Positions 1 through 12,529 are shown, counted from the stretch's first letter. The stretch is DNA of 64,000 bases from Druceiella hillmani (GCA_039881145.1 JAYKKI010000060.1:7960501-8024500); one strand, 5' to 3'. Program-made: numbers and translations. Notes: generated from the sequence alone by a model not told the origin.

Positions 1-320
1 TTTATTTCATGGTTGGCTGAGTTCGGCTAATATTTTTATTTCATTGTTTCGACGTTTTTTGTAAAAAATGATTATAAATTTCTACAAATTCTCCAATTGT
101 GGTCGCACGGTTAATAAACAGACGTTTAAATTTAAATGTTGATTGCTTTCTTTAAGTTTTAGAAGCTTTGATCGTATGTAGGCACGATAGAAAGATTCAT
201 ATCTCTTTTTTAAATTTTAGTCTATCCATTATTTTGTATGAGATTCCATTTCAATGTGTCAAGGGTAACTGAGAAAAACATTTTTTCCATCTTTTAATTG
301 TTTCTAGCCATGTTTAGTAG

Positions 321-695
321 TAGTGAAACCTTGCTGTACAAAAATGCCACGTGACTGTGAAACTGCAAAAAATTGTGTAGTGAAACCTTCGCCGTAAAAA
401 ATGCCACGTAACTGTGAAATTGCAAAAATTTGTGTATTAAAACCTTCGCTGTAAAAAATGCCACGTAACTGTGAAACTGCAAAAATTTGTGTAGTGAAAC
501 CTTCGCTGTACAAAAATGCTACGTTACTGTGAAACTGTTGATCGTAAAACTACAAAAATTTGTGTAGTGAAATCTTTGTTGTACAAAAATGCCACGTGAC
601 TGTGAAACTGCAAAAATTCGCTGTACAAAAATGCCACATGACTGGGAAACTGAAAAAAATTGTGTAGTGAAACCCTCGCTGTACAAAAATGCCAC
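321..695. repeat. Tandem array, unit about 57 bp, about 7 copies
   Basis: Units start near 321, 378, 435, 492, 565, 618 (5'-truncated) and 664. The unit includes TAGTGAAACCTTCGCTGTAC, AAAAATGCCACGTGACTG and AAACTGCAAAAATTTGTG. The fourth unit carries an extra ATCGTAAAACTAC segment. Open frames on both strands here are by-products of the repeat. Confidence 0.9.
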
Positions 696-2484
696 AATGA
701 AGTCGATCTAAAGAAGCAGCGTAGATTTACTCTAAATTGCTTTCGAAAATTTCTTAAAAATGTGATAAAAGTAAGGTACAAAATATTTATCCGAAGACTA
801 TCTTCAAAAATATATAATAAAAATTGTACCCTTATGTTTCCTGGATGTCATTTTTGGCAGTAAATTCTCGCTTAACAGTCTTATTTTGAAACTGATGATA
901 CTCGTGGATGAATAGAACAACACGTGGCACAAACCGGTAAAAGGAGGTTCATAAACATGGAAGGTTAAGCTTGGATTGTTCCAGTTTGGAAAATTCTACG
1001 TATTTGTAAAACGGGTAATTCTTGGAACAATAGCAAATATATAAATGCATTATCTGTGAAGGATGTGAAATAGATATCTACGTAGGACGGATTTGGATGA
1101 AATTTTGACACTTTCGTATAGATATCTTTGGTTGTTTTTAATTTTGTTAGGATGTCTCTTATATAAACTTGGAGTCAATGGAAGGAGGAGAAACGGGACA
1201 CGGTGGGGGTTACACTGCAATAGTCTTGTGCGTTTTGAGCCCGATAATAAAATAAACCAACAAAAAAATTTTCTGACGTAACAAAAAAACACATTTGCTG
1301 ATTTGATTGGAAACTAATAAATATTCCACTATCGTCAAACGACTTCTGGAATATTGTTGAAATTTCTCGAATAGGTATGGTAGGATATATAAAGAGCACA
1401 GTATTCAATCATATATTCAGTTAGCAAATGTGTAAAAAAAAAGAAAATATGAAAGTTTCAGGATCTGAAAGATTCAGAGTGATCTTATTTCATAAATCTC
1501 GTTTTTGGCGAAAACCGAGCGGAAAAACACGGGATAAAGACATAACCATGGGTGAAGGTATACTCTTCCAAGTCAGACTCAACTATTGGTTCCAAATATT
1601 CAAATAATTTTTATTTCTGCCATAGTTTTCAGCCAGAGTAAATTCTATGTAAAATTAGGAAAAAAAACCTTATGGAAACAAATCCCAGGTTAAGGTCGCG
1701 TTATATGATAGAGCTACCTTCATTTTATCATATTGTATTAGAAAAACAATTTCATACTTGAGGGAAGAAGCGAATATATTCTCACCTATAAGCTAACACC
1801 ACTTCAGCTTCAGAAGAAGGCCGATCGACGCTACTGAATTCCTACCATACCAATGATGGCCAAAGTATGTTATTACAGAAGTATCTTGTTACTCATAGCA
1901 CTTCTCGGATCTGACTATCATATGTATAGTCGTTTATTGTGACGATCGTGTGAGCAGTTATGTTTTTAAATAACAAAATATGTCAAAATACATTTACTTA
2001 GTCCCTACATTTTGACAACTTTAATAATTGAAATATATTTTTTTATTCAATTTCTAATTGTACAATACTGAACGTTTGTCCAGGATTTAATTGAATTAAT
2101 TTTATGGAATTAAACTTACGTCTAACAAGCGTCTTGCCTAATAAAATGCTTATCAAAAAGTGAAGTTGTTTGTTGGTGATTTGTTGGTTGGTGATAAAGC
2201 GAAAACAATTCTAATTTAAATATTAGTTTCTATTGTTTAATTTTTCTCCGATTTATAATTGTCATTTGATTATTTCTGGATCATGTGAGGATGACGGATG
2301 GGATGGATATAAGGATGACGAAGGTGGGTGAATAATACGTTGTCTAATTATTTACGCAATAAGCAATTTGAAGACGTAGATCATCTTAAGGCTCAGTGTC
2401 TGAGTCCAAGAATTACACAAGGAAGTAGTTTTATTTTTCTTTCTACCCTTATTGGTTACCTAGATTGATTTTATGGTTTACACT
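696..2484. other. AT-rich DNA, nothing recognised
   Basis: There are only short frames. A 25-codon frame at about 1174-1251 (MEGGETGHGGGYTAIVLCVL) has no supporting signals. Confidence 0.5.
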
Positions 2485-3115
2485 TTGTGAACTGATCTGG
2501 TGGGTTTATTACTTACCAACATAATATGTGGATGTTTTGTATTCTTTTATTTTGCGAGAAATAGGTGCATTTTGTTATTCAATTTTTACCAAGTCGTGGG
2601 TTGCTACATTCCCTAATATTACTAATAATTTCACTGTGTTGCTAATATTTTGCTATTTGTGAACTGTTACTGTTTGTTAGTAATAGAATTCATTTTTGGG
2701 TATTTAGTTTTTACCAAGTCGTGAATTGCTACGTAGACTAATATTACCAATAATTTCACTATATTACCAATATTTTATATTTGTGAACTGATTTGGCAAG
2801 TATACCAGTTACCAACATGATATATAAATAATTTGTATGCTTTTGTTTTGCAAGAAATAGAACTTATTTTTTGGATATTTAATTTTTACCAAGTCGTGGA
2901 TTGCTACGTAGACTAATATTATCAATAATTTCACTGTATTACCATTTTTGTAATTTGTGAACTGATCTGGCGAGTTTATTAGTTATAAACATGATATATA
3001 GATGATTTGTAAGCTTTTATTTCCCGAGGACTAGATTTCATTTTTGGGTATTTAATTTTTACTAAGTCGTGTATTTCTACATCTCTTAGTGTTACCAATA
3101 ATTTCACTGATAGCG
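2485..3115. repeat. Tandem array, unit about 175 bp, 4 copies
   Basis: GTGAACTG recurs at about 2487, 2659, 2782 and 2957. Each is followed by ACCAACATGATAT-like, TTTTGCAAGAAATAGA-like and TTTTTACCAAGTCGTG segments and then CCAATAATTTCACTG. The second unit is about 50 bp shorter, so the array has had internal deletions. Confidence 0.85.
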
Positions 3116-4359
3116 ATTATTTATTTTTTTTATAGGTTCATCTATTTTATATCTTTTCATTTAATTTCTCTCTCCCTTAAAAATAAAAAAGTTTTTTTAC
3201 TGCATATTAATTAATATTTTGATATAAAGTAAAAGTTCCTATGCGTAGGTCGAAAACTTTAGAATCAATGAGAGTGTGACAGAAGGATGGACGCGCACAC
3301 GGACGTGAAGAAATTATACGAGTTCCGTGTGTGACTAGAACTTTGAAATACCATGGGAAATGACATTTATGTAATTAATGCTTACTTATACATATTATAA
3401 TTAATTAATGCTTAAATTTAATTTACAATTAATTGAGTTTGTTTCAATATCATTGGAATATTTTAACCTATTATTCCAAATTGGGTTTTTCAATTAAGAT
3501 TACAAATGCTAGAAGTGATGACGTGGAGAATTTTATATTACGAATAATTTTTATAGATTGATGTCCAGTTTCAAAAACTTTTTGATAGCAAATTTTGGGC
3601 GATGGTTCAAAAATTCTTTGTCATGTTAATATCCCTATAGATGATGCGGGGGTTAAGTTTTTTAAACCGGTTAAAGCGAAGTAGCCTTTACTGTTAAATA
3701 TTTTTGGCTCATTGTCAATTTTTTTTCATTTTAACTAATTTTTGTATTTAGGCAACTCAAATATAAAAGATACTGGTATGCCATAATGTTAATCAAGAAT
3801 AAAATGAATATATTTTCATTCCAAAATAAACCAAAAGTTTTTTATTAATCTTTTTTTACAAGGTTTCCAAATTTAAATTATGATTTTATTTTTTATTTTA
3901 TTTGAAGAATTAATTTATTTAGTTAATATTTTAATTTACGTATAAAATTACAATTGATAGCAAGAAATAAAATATTAAAACGAATTGCGCTGCGGAGCAT
4001 AAGATATAAAAGAAAATTTTACCATAAAGATTAAACATTTCTTAAAAATATGTAAAAATATCTTGCTTACGTTAAACTTAATATCTTGCTTACGTTACTT
4101 ATGGTTAAAAAAATAAGTGCATTTCTTTTGTTGCTTTTATTTTGTTTAAGCTGAAAAAATATTTACTAAGCAACCGACATATTTATTTTTCATTCTATAT
4201 TGACAGAAACAAAAATCGTATTATTAAATGAAAGAGCGCATATTGAATAGTGTGTTTATTTTTAAAGTAATTTTAGTTCTATAGAGTTTTGTTTATTTAA
4301 TACGGAATAATATTTAAGAACGTGTAATATTTTAATTGTTTGGTACTTATGAGTATCAG

Positions 4360-4510
4360 TAGATAATGCCATCTATATTTAAAAACATGTCACATTTCTT
4401 AATTGTACAGCGCCATCTTTTGTTCTAGTAATTAATTATTGTAATGTTGCTTACATGACAAACTGCCGTTATTTTAGTAGATCGTATTCTACTATAGATG
4501 GCGCTAGCAT
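4360..4510. repeat. Clustered ATGGCGC-type motifs
   Basis: GCCATCTATATTT (about 4368), AGCGCCATCTTTT (about 4409) and ATAGATGGCGCTA (about 4493) lie within 130 bp. The last two are reverse complements over the GCGCCATCT core and abut the left arm of the foldback element. Confidence 0.45.
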
Positions 4511-4514
4511 ATTT

Positions 4515-6217
4515 TAGGCGTATTTAATAATTTGACAGCATAAGGCATGTTACTCAACATTTATGCAATGTTTATTCAACGCATGGTAAATATATGAAAC
4601 CGGCAATACCATTTCTAAGATTTCGTGTCTCAAAAGGACAAAAGTGAAACTGTTCTAAAATTATCACATATCTTTTTGTCACATCCGTTTTCTCAAAAAC
4701 AGTGTGATATAGAAACTAGAATTTTGACAGCTTAAGGCATTTTACTCAACATTTATTTAATAGGCAACACTGAAAAATATTTCTGAAAAATTTTTAGAGA
4801 GGGCAAATGATAAAATGAAAATGTGTTTCCTATACACAAACAAAGTTATAAGGATTCTAAAAATATTTTTTCGTTGAATTATATATAAAATAATTCTAAA
4901 AATATTGTTAAAAACTTCCACAACTTTTTTCTCACCTATATTTTATCGTAGAAATTTTTAATTTGACGTAGTGATAAATCATATAAACATGCATATATTT
5001 CAATAGTTAACACTCAAAAATATTCATGTACAAATTTTAGAGATGCAAACGTATTTATACTATTCATATAATAATCAAAATTATATAATATAATGAAGAG
5101 TTTTATAAATTCTTCATTGACTTTCAACAAGGTATATAAACATACGTTTTCTTGTGGTTAGAGATAAATATTCTATCCTTCAACTTACTTCACTGTCTTC
5201 ACTTTCTATGTGCTTCACTTTTTTATTTTCTATATCTCAATGCATATAATTCTTTTGAAATTATATGTGGGCATAAATCATAATTTTATTCATATTATAT
5301 TTACTCTCGTTTTATCTTTTTACACTTTACCCATTTTATTTCTCGAATATATTTCTTAAATAATTCGTTAAAATTCCATAGACCTTAACGAAGCGAATCA
5401 TTTTATTTATTAAGAACATACGATACATTTTTACAAGTTCTTTATTTTTTTTGTAATTTCTAAAATATTTGATCCTTAATGATAGCATAACTTCCCTTTA
5501 AGGCTCTCTCCACAGAAATCTTCACAGCATTACCAATGTTCTGTAAATATTTAGGCGAATATAAATATTTAAGGGTATATGTACGTAGTACTTATATGTG
5601 GATTATTTACGACATTATGTCTACATGAATTTTACATAAAATAGTGAAAAAAATGTTTTTGAATCTCCAAAATTTGAAATTTATACCCCCAAACATACAT
5701 ATCAAACATACAAGACATATCGAATAAAACAAATTACTAAATACGTTTGCATCTCTATAATTTGTATGTGTATATTTTTGAGTGTTAACTATTGAAATGT
5801 ATCCATGTTTATATGCTTTATCACTACGTCAAATTCAAAATGTTTACGACAGAGTATTTCTGAGAAAAAAGTTGTGGACTTTTTAACAATATTTTTAAAA
5901 TTATTTTATATATAATTACACTAAAAATAGTTTTAAAAACATTTGCCCTCTAAAATCTCTTCAGAAATGTTTTTCAGTGTTGCCTATTGAATAAATGCCA
6001 AGTGTTATGCCTTATGCTGTCAAAATTCAAGTTTCTATATCACACTGTTTCTGAGAAAAAGGATGTGACAAAAAGATATGTGATAATATTAGAACAATTA
6101 CATTTTTGTCCTTTTGAGACACGAAATCTTAGAAATGGTATTACCGGTTTCATATATTTACCGTGCGTTGAATAAACATTGCGTTGAACACAAGTTATTG
6201 AGCGGCGCGTACGCCTA
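4515..6217. mobile_element. Foldback-like element with long imperfect inverted arms (about 550 bp and 480 bp)
   Basis: The left arm (about 4515-5070) and right arm (about 5735-6217) are reverse complements over nearly their whole length, with outer ends TAGGCGTA (4515) and TACGCCTA (6210). Shared blocks include TATATGAAACCGG, CATTTCTAAGATTTCGTGTC, TCACATATCTTTTTGTCACA, GTGTGATATAGAAACT, ATAGGCAACACTGAAAAA, TTTGACGTAGTGATAAA and AACACTCAAAAATA. The central spacer of about 660 bp has no credible gene. The left arm also repeats a GACAGC-TAAGGCAT-TTACTCAACATTTAT block (4533 and 4724). No transposase is present, so it would be non-autonomous. Its family is unknown. Confidence 0.8.
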
Positions 6218-7249
6218 TAAACAGTTCTCTCGCAATTTTATAAGCGACGATAACAAATAAAGGAGTTTCTTCGGAATATAGCATTAAGATTAGTACATTT
6301 TTAATTACTTTATGTAAAATAATTATGAAATACTGAAATGTGGAATATTGGTATTCTCATTTAATAATAACTTATATTATATAGACAACGTAAGTTGCAA
6401 GTAAATAAATTACGATATTCACATAAAAAAAACATGGTATGTTTTTTTATGTCAAGTACAAGTAGAATACACATATGGGTACGTGTAAAAGTTTCAATAT
6501 TTAATACAATATATAAGATAAGTTTATTAATTAATTTCGTAAAGTTTAATTTTCATAAAATACATTATTTCTTTTCGTTTTTGTTTATTTGTTGTTGGTT
6601 GTGCAATTTTAGATTTTATAATAGACTTAAATGATATGAGTTTAGGGGACTAGAATTTTTTTATATTGAATGCAAAACGGATAATCTCTTTAAACATTTT
6701 ATAGTTTATATCATGAAATTCCTTGGCTAAAATCTTTTATTTATTTATTTCTTGAAAACCCCATGCCCGACTTACAGATTTACCCTAAGAGTTGCATACG
6801 TAGACTAGAAAATTAGTCTCATAACTTAATTTACTCCCCTCGTATATGAGGAAAATAAAAAAAATAGCTATAAAATGCAAGCGATAACGAACAAGACAGA
6901 AACATATAGCACTTTTCCTAAACCGTATCTTCTTGGATACAAAGCTGGTTTAGTTCTATATGATCATTGGCTTTACCACATTCCATAGATGGAAAACCGT
7001 CTAATAAGGAACCTTAAAACGCTTGTTACGAGAGCCTTTTCTCTTTGGTTGCATACCTTGTAAAATTATGACAAAGTTAGAAGTTTTTTTATAAAATTTC
7101 GAGCTAGTTGCTTAACACTTTAGATTTACATTTTAAAGCATAGAATACAACGTTGTTCGTCTATGTCTAGGCAGTTTTACGCTTAATTCTCCTAATTTAC
7201 ACAAAAAATTGAAGCTACCAATTGTGTAATGACATTTTTATTTTTCCAG
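6218..7249. other. AT-rich DNA before the candidate exon
   Basis: No repeat or gene recognised; AT-rich frames without conserved motifs. Confidence 0.5.
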
Positions 7250-7446
7250 ATTGCACGAATAAATGTCACTTTGACTCCGTGGCCAGACGCGGATCACCAA
7301 GTAATCTCCATAATCCCATTCATGAAGCGGTCGATTGAGCAGAAATATATATCCACGCTATACGCATCTCATAACAGTTTGTTAAATAATATGAGTGCAT
7401 TAAAGACAAGTGGATGCTGCAGGATATCAGTGCGTACTCTTGTCAG
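7250..7446 (+). CDS. Candidate internal exon of an unrecognised gene
   Basis: A strong acceptor (T-rich tract then TTTCCAG|ATTGC) is followed by 197 nt without a stop in one frame and then a consensus donor (GTCAG|GTGAAA). The frame reads IARINVTLTPWPDADHQV and continues through PFMKRSIEQKYISTLYASHN and SALKTSGCCRISVRTLV. Base composition is noticeably less AT-rich than its flanks. The peptide was not recognised, and no partner exon was found with confidence. It could also be an exon of a non-coding transcript. Confidence 0.35.
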
Positions 7447-8267
7447 GTGAAATAAACTATGACATCGTTTCCGTAAGTAAAAGGTAAGAACATAAAACAC
7501 TCTTAAAGTCACGATCAAGGGGTTATCAACGCAATGTTTAATAATTAAAAAAAAATCAGGAGTTATTTTTATAGTAGTTGATGTGAATTACTGGCGGACA
7601 CACAAGTGAGTATGTTGTAAAGGTTCTGTTTTTTAGTTTGAGGCAGAGAATTCTAAAAAATGGCGAGTAGTAAGAACATCGTACATAAGAAATCAACAAT
7701 GAGAAACAAACAATAATCGTATTAATTTGTACTAATTATCTTCTACAGTAGAAAACGTCTAACCGCAGTTGGAAATGTAAATTCCTTGGAAGGAAAAATT
7801 AATGTTACGATATATACCAAAAAACTTTAATAATTTTAAACTATAGCGAATATACAAATAATATATGTAAGGTTTGAAAGAACAATATGTTAAAGAACGT
7901 TACACGATAACAAGCCCGAGACCATGATGTCACAAAAAACGACAAGGTGATCACCTAGTTGGAGTGGAAAACTACAAGTTTTTTACAAAATAAAATTAGT
8001 ATTGTTCTTGTTGTTATTGAACATATTTAGTGTTTAAAATATTTCGAGAAGTATTATAGAGAGAATTAGAAGTTATACTAATAGCAACATTAATACAATT
8101 GAAAAAATGTTGCCTTAAATTGTTAAAAATATTAATATATCTTCAAAACCATATAATATTTAATGTGAATAAACGCCTAATACAAATTCTTTATAAAGTG
8201 AAAGAAGAATAGACGAGGAATAAAGAAAGGATGACGAAAAAAGAGAATGAATCGCCTATACAGTCAA

Positions 8268-8475
8268 TGTAGCAGCGTCGACAAGTTGGGGCGGGCGCCA
8301 GTTATGTGAACACCACACGCCAAAGTCCTATTATGGTGGATGTTGACAGTGATGTATTCGTTCCGGTGTCAGTCTACATTCATTCAGAGACATCACTCTC
8401 TGTGGATCCACAGACATCACTCTCTGTGGGTCTTCTCTTTTATCTAACCGTTTTTTTATTGTGCTTGTGACAACA
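8268..8475 (+). mobile_element. Candidate solo LTR (or LTR edge) of an LTR retrotransposon
   Basis: A 208-bp GC-richer block starts TGTAGCAGCG and ends GACAACA. It is followed after five bases by TGGCGACTGG, which resembles the tRNA primer-binding site (TGG-type) after a 5' LTR. Inside, the unit CAGACATCACTCTCTGTGG occurs twice in tandem (8385-8405 and 8410-8430), each with CACAGA/TCTGTG arms that can pair. No second LTR or gag/pol frame was seen downstream. Confidence 0.35.
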
Positions 8476-9694
8476 ATAGTTGGCGACTGGTTCTGCGATA
8501 CAAATAACTCGCTTCTGCTTTCAAGGGGCTTTTACATTAAGGTATCCAGTGACCGCCTGATATAGCTTCTGGTTGGTGTCGGTGGTGGCCTTGTAGTTGG
8601 GGTTAGTGTCGGCTACGATAATATGTAAGTCTTATATAACACAATACTTGTATCATAGTCCTTCTGTTGACAAAGTTTGAGTAATTGACTAGAATTATGA
8701 AAAAAAATTAATATAGGCTAGATTGTTGTGAGAATTTTCGTCATAGCAACCCTAAAACACCGTTTAGACAAGATTTTTCCGCCACATGCCTTGTCGATTG
8801 TGCCTGCCTATCTTTTTTTTTCTTCTTCATACAAATATAATTCGGTGAACATAGACCACGTCACAAATAGGTGAAAATCTTATTTAACGACCCTAGAGTC
8901 CAAATTATTTCGTTGGCGGAATTAAAGACTTGTTTGAAAGCTTACCTAAAGTTCTTCAAAGATCAATTGAAAAAGTCCTACTTTACCTACACCTTAGTCC
9001 TTCTGCGTCTTCTGCTGTTGTTCTTACATTCTTCCATCTTAACTTATGACAATACTTGTATCTTTATTAAGGCTTTGTTTTTCTTTCCTTTATGTATACT
9101 TGTAATTTAAATTGTAACATCTCTTTACTAAATAACCAATTTTTCAAAAGTTATTATTATGGTTGTCTGGGAAAAATTGCCCCTGTAGTGGTAGTAGTAT
9201 AAGTCCACCATGTGTATATAAAGGAAAGACGTTAAATAAAATTAATAAATGGTTCTATTCCATAAAAGTAAAAAGTATATGCTGAACTGGAATTTCAGCC
9301 TTTACGTATTGGATTCGCTGAAATTGATGGTTTTAACAAAGGGATAACTCCCTATTAACACGCCAAAAATATTTTCACATTCAAAGCATATTTAAATAAT
9401 TGACAAACAATCTATTATCAAAATAAATTTTTCAAGTTATTTCATTTTAGAGATATTTAGTGATTAAATTTTGTTCCTTTCTTAACGTTATTTTTTGGTT
9501 TCTGTATGATCGGTAAGCAACAAAAGTGTGATGTTATAAAGTATTGAGATTTTTTATTTACTTACCACTTTTTACACGTAATATTAAGGAACTTAAATTC
9601 ATATTTTATAATAAATATTAAGTGTTAATATTTAAGAATAAAGTTTTTAAATATATATTTTAATAAATTATATACTAAACGACTTTTATGTAAA

Positions 9695-10951
9695 AAGTGG
9701 ATTTGACAGTTCGACATTTAATTAATCCTCATATATGAGACGTTGTTTCTCAATCGTATACCAAAAATAAATTGACAGAATTCAGTAGTTTAGCCACAGG
9801 AATAGTTTTAAGCGGTTACTTCGGACATGATGTATTTTCGTCAAAAATTTGCCAGGTCAATAAACGTTTGCACATCGACACATTCGCGTAAAATTATTAT
9901 AGGCAAATGGTAAAATAATTCTTACTAGTGGTCGCCCTGTGGTCGAAGTTATTGAGGCTCTTTTGTCAAAGAGTATACCTCCATAATCATCGCATATATT
10001 TTTTTGAATTTTGTTCTATTACGTCACCTGAAAGCGTGTATAAATATATCATTAGCGTGCGTTGTTAGTCTTAATTCCTTGCAATAGCTATGAACTTTAA
10101 AACGTAATGTTTGTTAATCTGATAATTCTCTGACGACAATCTCTACTCTGTGTGACCTTTTGACCACATATTGTTATGTGTTTGACATTGACGGTATGAA
10201 TGTAAACAATAAATCTTTTAACGACTTTGTAATATATAATTTAATGTATTTGTAACACATATTATATATCAATTTTAGCTTTCTGCACTCCTTCTCCATA
10301 TAAGGTTTAACTATGCCAAATATCACACTCGTCTGTGCAGGCAATACGCTTAAAAAGTTATACAAAGTTTTCTCTTCTCGTATTAATATATAGATGCCTG
10401 TGTCATAAGAGTCATAATACGATACGACTCCCCCGTGAAAGCGAAAAGCGTGTTTCGAGTAATTTGTTCTACATAGTTTGAATTTTAACTATTTTCGTTT
10501 GATTTTCGTTCGATCTCTTTTCCATTCTCTTCTTTAACAATGCCAAATCTCACACTCTTCTGTGCACGCAAATCTCAATCTCTTCCATGCATAGAGTTTT
10601 CTGTTCACGTATTAATATATAGATGCCTGTGTTATAAGAGTCATAATACGATGCAACTCTCCGTGAAAGCGAAAAGCGTATTTCGATTTATTTATTTGAA
10701 CCTAGTTTGAATTGTGAATGTGTAACTTTAACTATTTTTCTTTAATTCGATCGCGATCGTATGCCGAGTAAAAGTCAGTAATATAAACATTGCATTTCGT
10801 GTTTAAGTTTTGTTTATATTAAAATGTTATTTAATATAAAAAAGAAATTGTTTTTATTCTTAACGTAATTGTTTATTTCACTATTTTAAGGTATTTATGA
10901 CAACTGGTATTGACTGGATTTTTGTTTAATGTCGAACGGTCAAATCCACTT
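9695..10951. mobile_element. Non-autonomous DNA element with 26-bp terminal inverted repeats
   Basis: The left end (9695-9720) begins AAGTGGATTTGAC and the right end (10926-10951) is its reverse complement, with 24 of 26 bases matching. The element is 1257 bp and has no transposase. It contains an internal tandem duplication of about 229 bp. The target-site duplication is not clear by eye. Confidence 0.6.
10290..10760. repeat. Two-copy tandem duplication, period about 229 bp
   Basis: ATTAATATATAGATGCCTGT occurs at 10382 and 10611. Shared flanks include ATGCCAAAT-TCACACTC-TCTGTGCA upstream and ATAAGAGTCATAATACGAT and CGTGAAAGCGAAAAGCGT downstream. The duplication lies wholly inside the TIR element. 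Confidence 0.8.
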
Positions 10952-11984
10952 GTTATATATAAAGCCTTTTTCTACACAAACCTTTTTTTAATTAAAAAAT
11001 AGATAATAGTAGAAAATGTATCTTTTTACGAAGTGTATTTACATCATTACGATCGGTTGTCTGTTTAGTAGTCATATATTTAATTCAAATTACAATTATT
11101 TAATGTTACGGAATAAAAAGCATAATTATCGAAAATAACGGATTATGCTTTCTTGTAACGGATATAACGGATGATTGATTGCTTGTGACGCAAATATAAC
11201 GGATTATGCTTTATATTAATGTTTTGTGACGCAAATATAATAGTTTTACGCAAGCATGCCGGATATAGCACGTTAACCGGTAACCGAAAATATTATAGTT
11301 ACGCTTTGCGTAATAGGGCTGTTTAATATCCAATACACGTTAGTACAAATTTTGACGGAATAGTTAGTGTGATGGAAGCACATCAGCTACAGTGCGTTGA
11401 ATAATAATAGAATAGATCTTGATTTTGCATGGATGTTAATATACATCTTGGTAAACAATACGCAAATAGTAAAGTATATATTAGAAAACATTCGCATAAA
11501 ATAACACAATTGAGTAAGGAACACTTTTCGGATAATAAGATTGATCTCGGAAGCAAAAATGGCTTGTATAGTGGAAGTATATCGGTTGCAGTATGGATAA
11601 TAGAGTACATCTCGGTTACGTTTTGCGAAGTACATGTTTAAATGAAATGGGCAATACATTTCTACATTAAAAAAGGTGTATCTCAATCTGTGAAAGTAGC
11701 AAGTCGATCATTTGGGTTAATATTTGTAAATATATATTGTACATTGTTATTACATACACCAGAATATTTGCATTGTATAACCTCATAGAATAACATCAAT
11801 TTAAATTATTACCCTCACTAAAGTACTTGTATATTGTATAACTTTCGGAAGTATAATAAAACCTACACCGCTCCCATACAATAAACTCACTAACGTAAGC
11901 AGTGGGAAAACCCACACAAACCCGGCTTCCGCTATTGTTTTTGTAATATATAAATTTTATTGAATGTTTCTAAAAGTTAATCTT

Positions 11985-12100
11985 TGTTAATAGCCCACCT
12001 GAAGATGTTTTAATACAACGAAACCTAGGTCGTCGTAAAGAACTTAAAGAACGTAGAAATAATACTACATCACGTAGTTACATTTAATTGTGGATAAAAC
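11985..12100 (+). repeat. Hammerhead-bearing dispersed repeat, copy 1
   Basis: This copy contains the hammerhead core followed by a conserved A-rich tail (GTAAAGAACTTAAAGAACG, ACTACATCACGTAG, then CATTTAATTGTG). The same order recurs near 35.0 kb and 52.5 kb, and reversed near 34.9 kb. It is the most complete copy for the core motifs. Confidence 0.7.
11994..12036 (+). ncRNA. Candidate hammerhead ribozyme inside a dispersed repeat
   Basis: The parts occur in order. The 5' side of stem I is CCCAC (11994-11998). The core CTGAAGA (11999-12005) fits CUGANGA. A stem II hairpin at 12007-12019 has arms GTTTT and ATACAAC-type bases, with one mismatch against the sister copy's perfect GTTGT/ACAAC. Then come GAAA (12020-12023), a tiny palindromic stem III ACCTAGGT, and the cleavage triplet GTC ending at 12031. 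The 3' side of stem I is GTCG here and GTGG in two other copies, which would pair fully with CCAC. One extra U follows the core before stem II. Very short stem III motifs that act as dimers are known from Penelope-like elements and retrozymes. This copy has one mismatch each in stems I and II, so self-cleavage may be weak. Confidence 0.55.
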
Positions 12101-12348
12101 ATAGTTTCAGTAAGAAATTTAATATTTCTTTAGAAATTTTATATTAGAGCATACGTAGCACTAAAAAAAATCACCGTTATTTTCTATTGAAGTTATAGGT
12201 AATGACCTTAGGCGATAGTTACCCTAGTTTATGCTAAAATGAGAATAAGAAGATACCTGTAGATAATAACTAAATAATAAACGAGGAATATAATAATTTT
12301 GAGCATTGCAATTACGTGTAACGATTTATCAATTTAATTTAATTTATT

Positions 12349-12525
12349 TCATCTCTTGGTGAACATTCTTTCATAGACTATGCTCAGGGACTTAGTGGCG
12401 GAGTATTGGAGTGTTGTACCAAGATCATCCAGTAACTCTACCATAACCACTATATCGTCAATAAATCGAATATGAGTGATGTTTTTGTCATCGATATTGA
12501 TGGCCAATTCGTTCCAATCAAAGAG
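12349..12525 (-). pseudogene. RTE/BovB-like LINE reverse-transcriptase fragment (catalytic box region)
   Basis: The minus strand keeps 58 codons open to a stop. It reads LFDWNELAINIDDKNITHIR, then FIDDIVVMVELLDDLGTTLQ. This matches the RT palm of RTE-type LINEs, where a short strand (INIDGxxITHLR) precedes the FADD catalytic box and a xLxxMLxxL helix. The first position of the box is altered here (FIDD instead of FADD) and no flanking RT domains remain. It is a short, old fragment with no function of its own. Confidence 0.75.
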
Positions 12526-12529
12526 CTAG

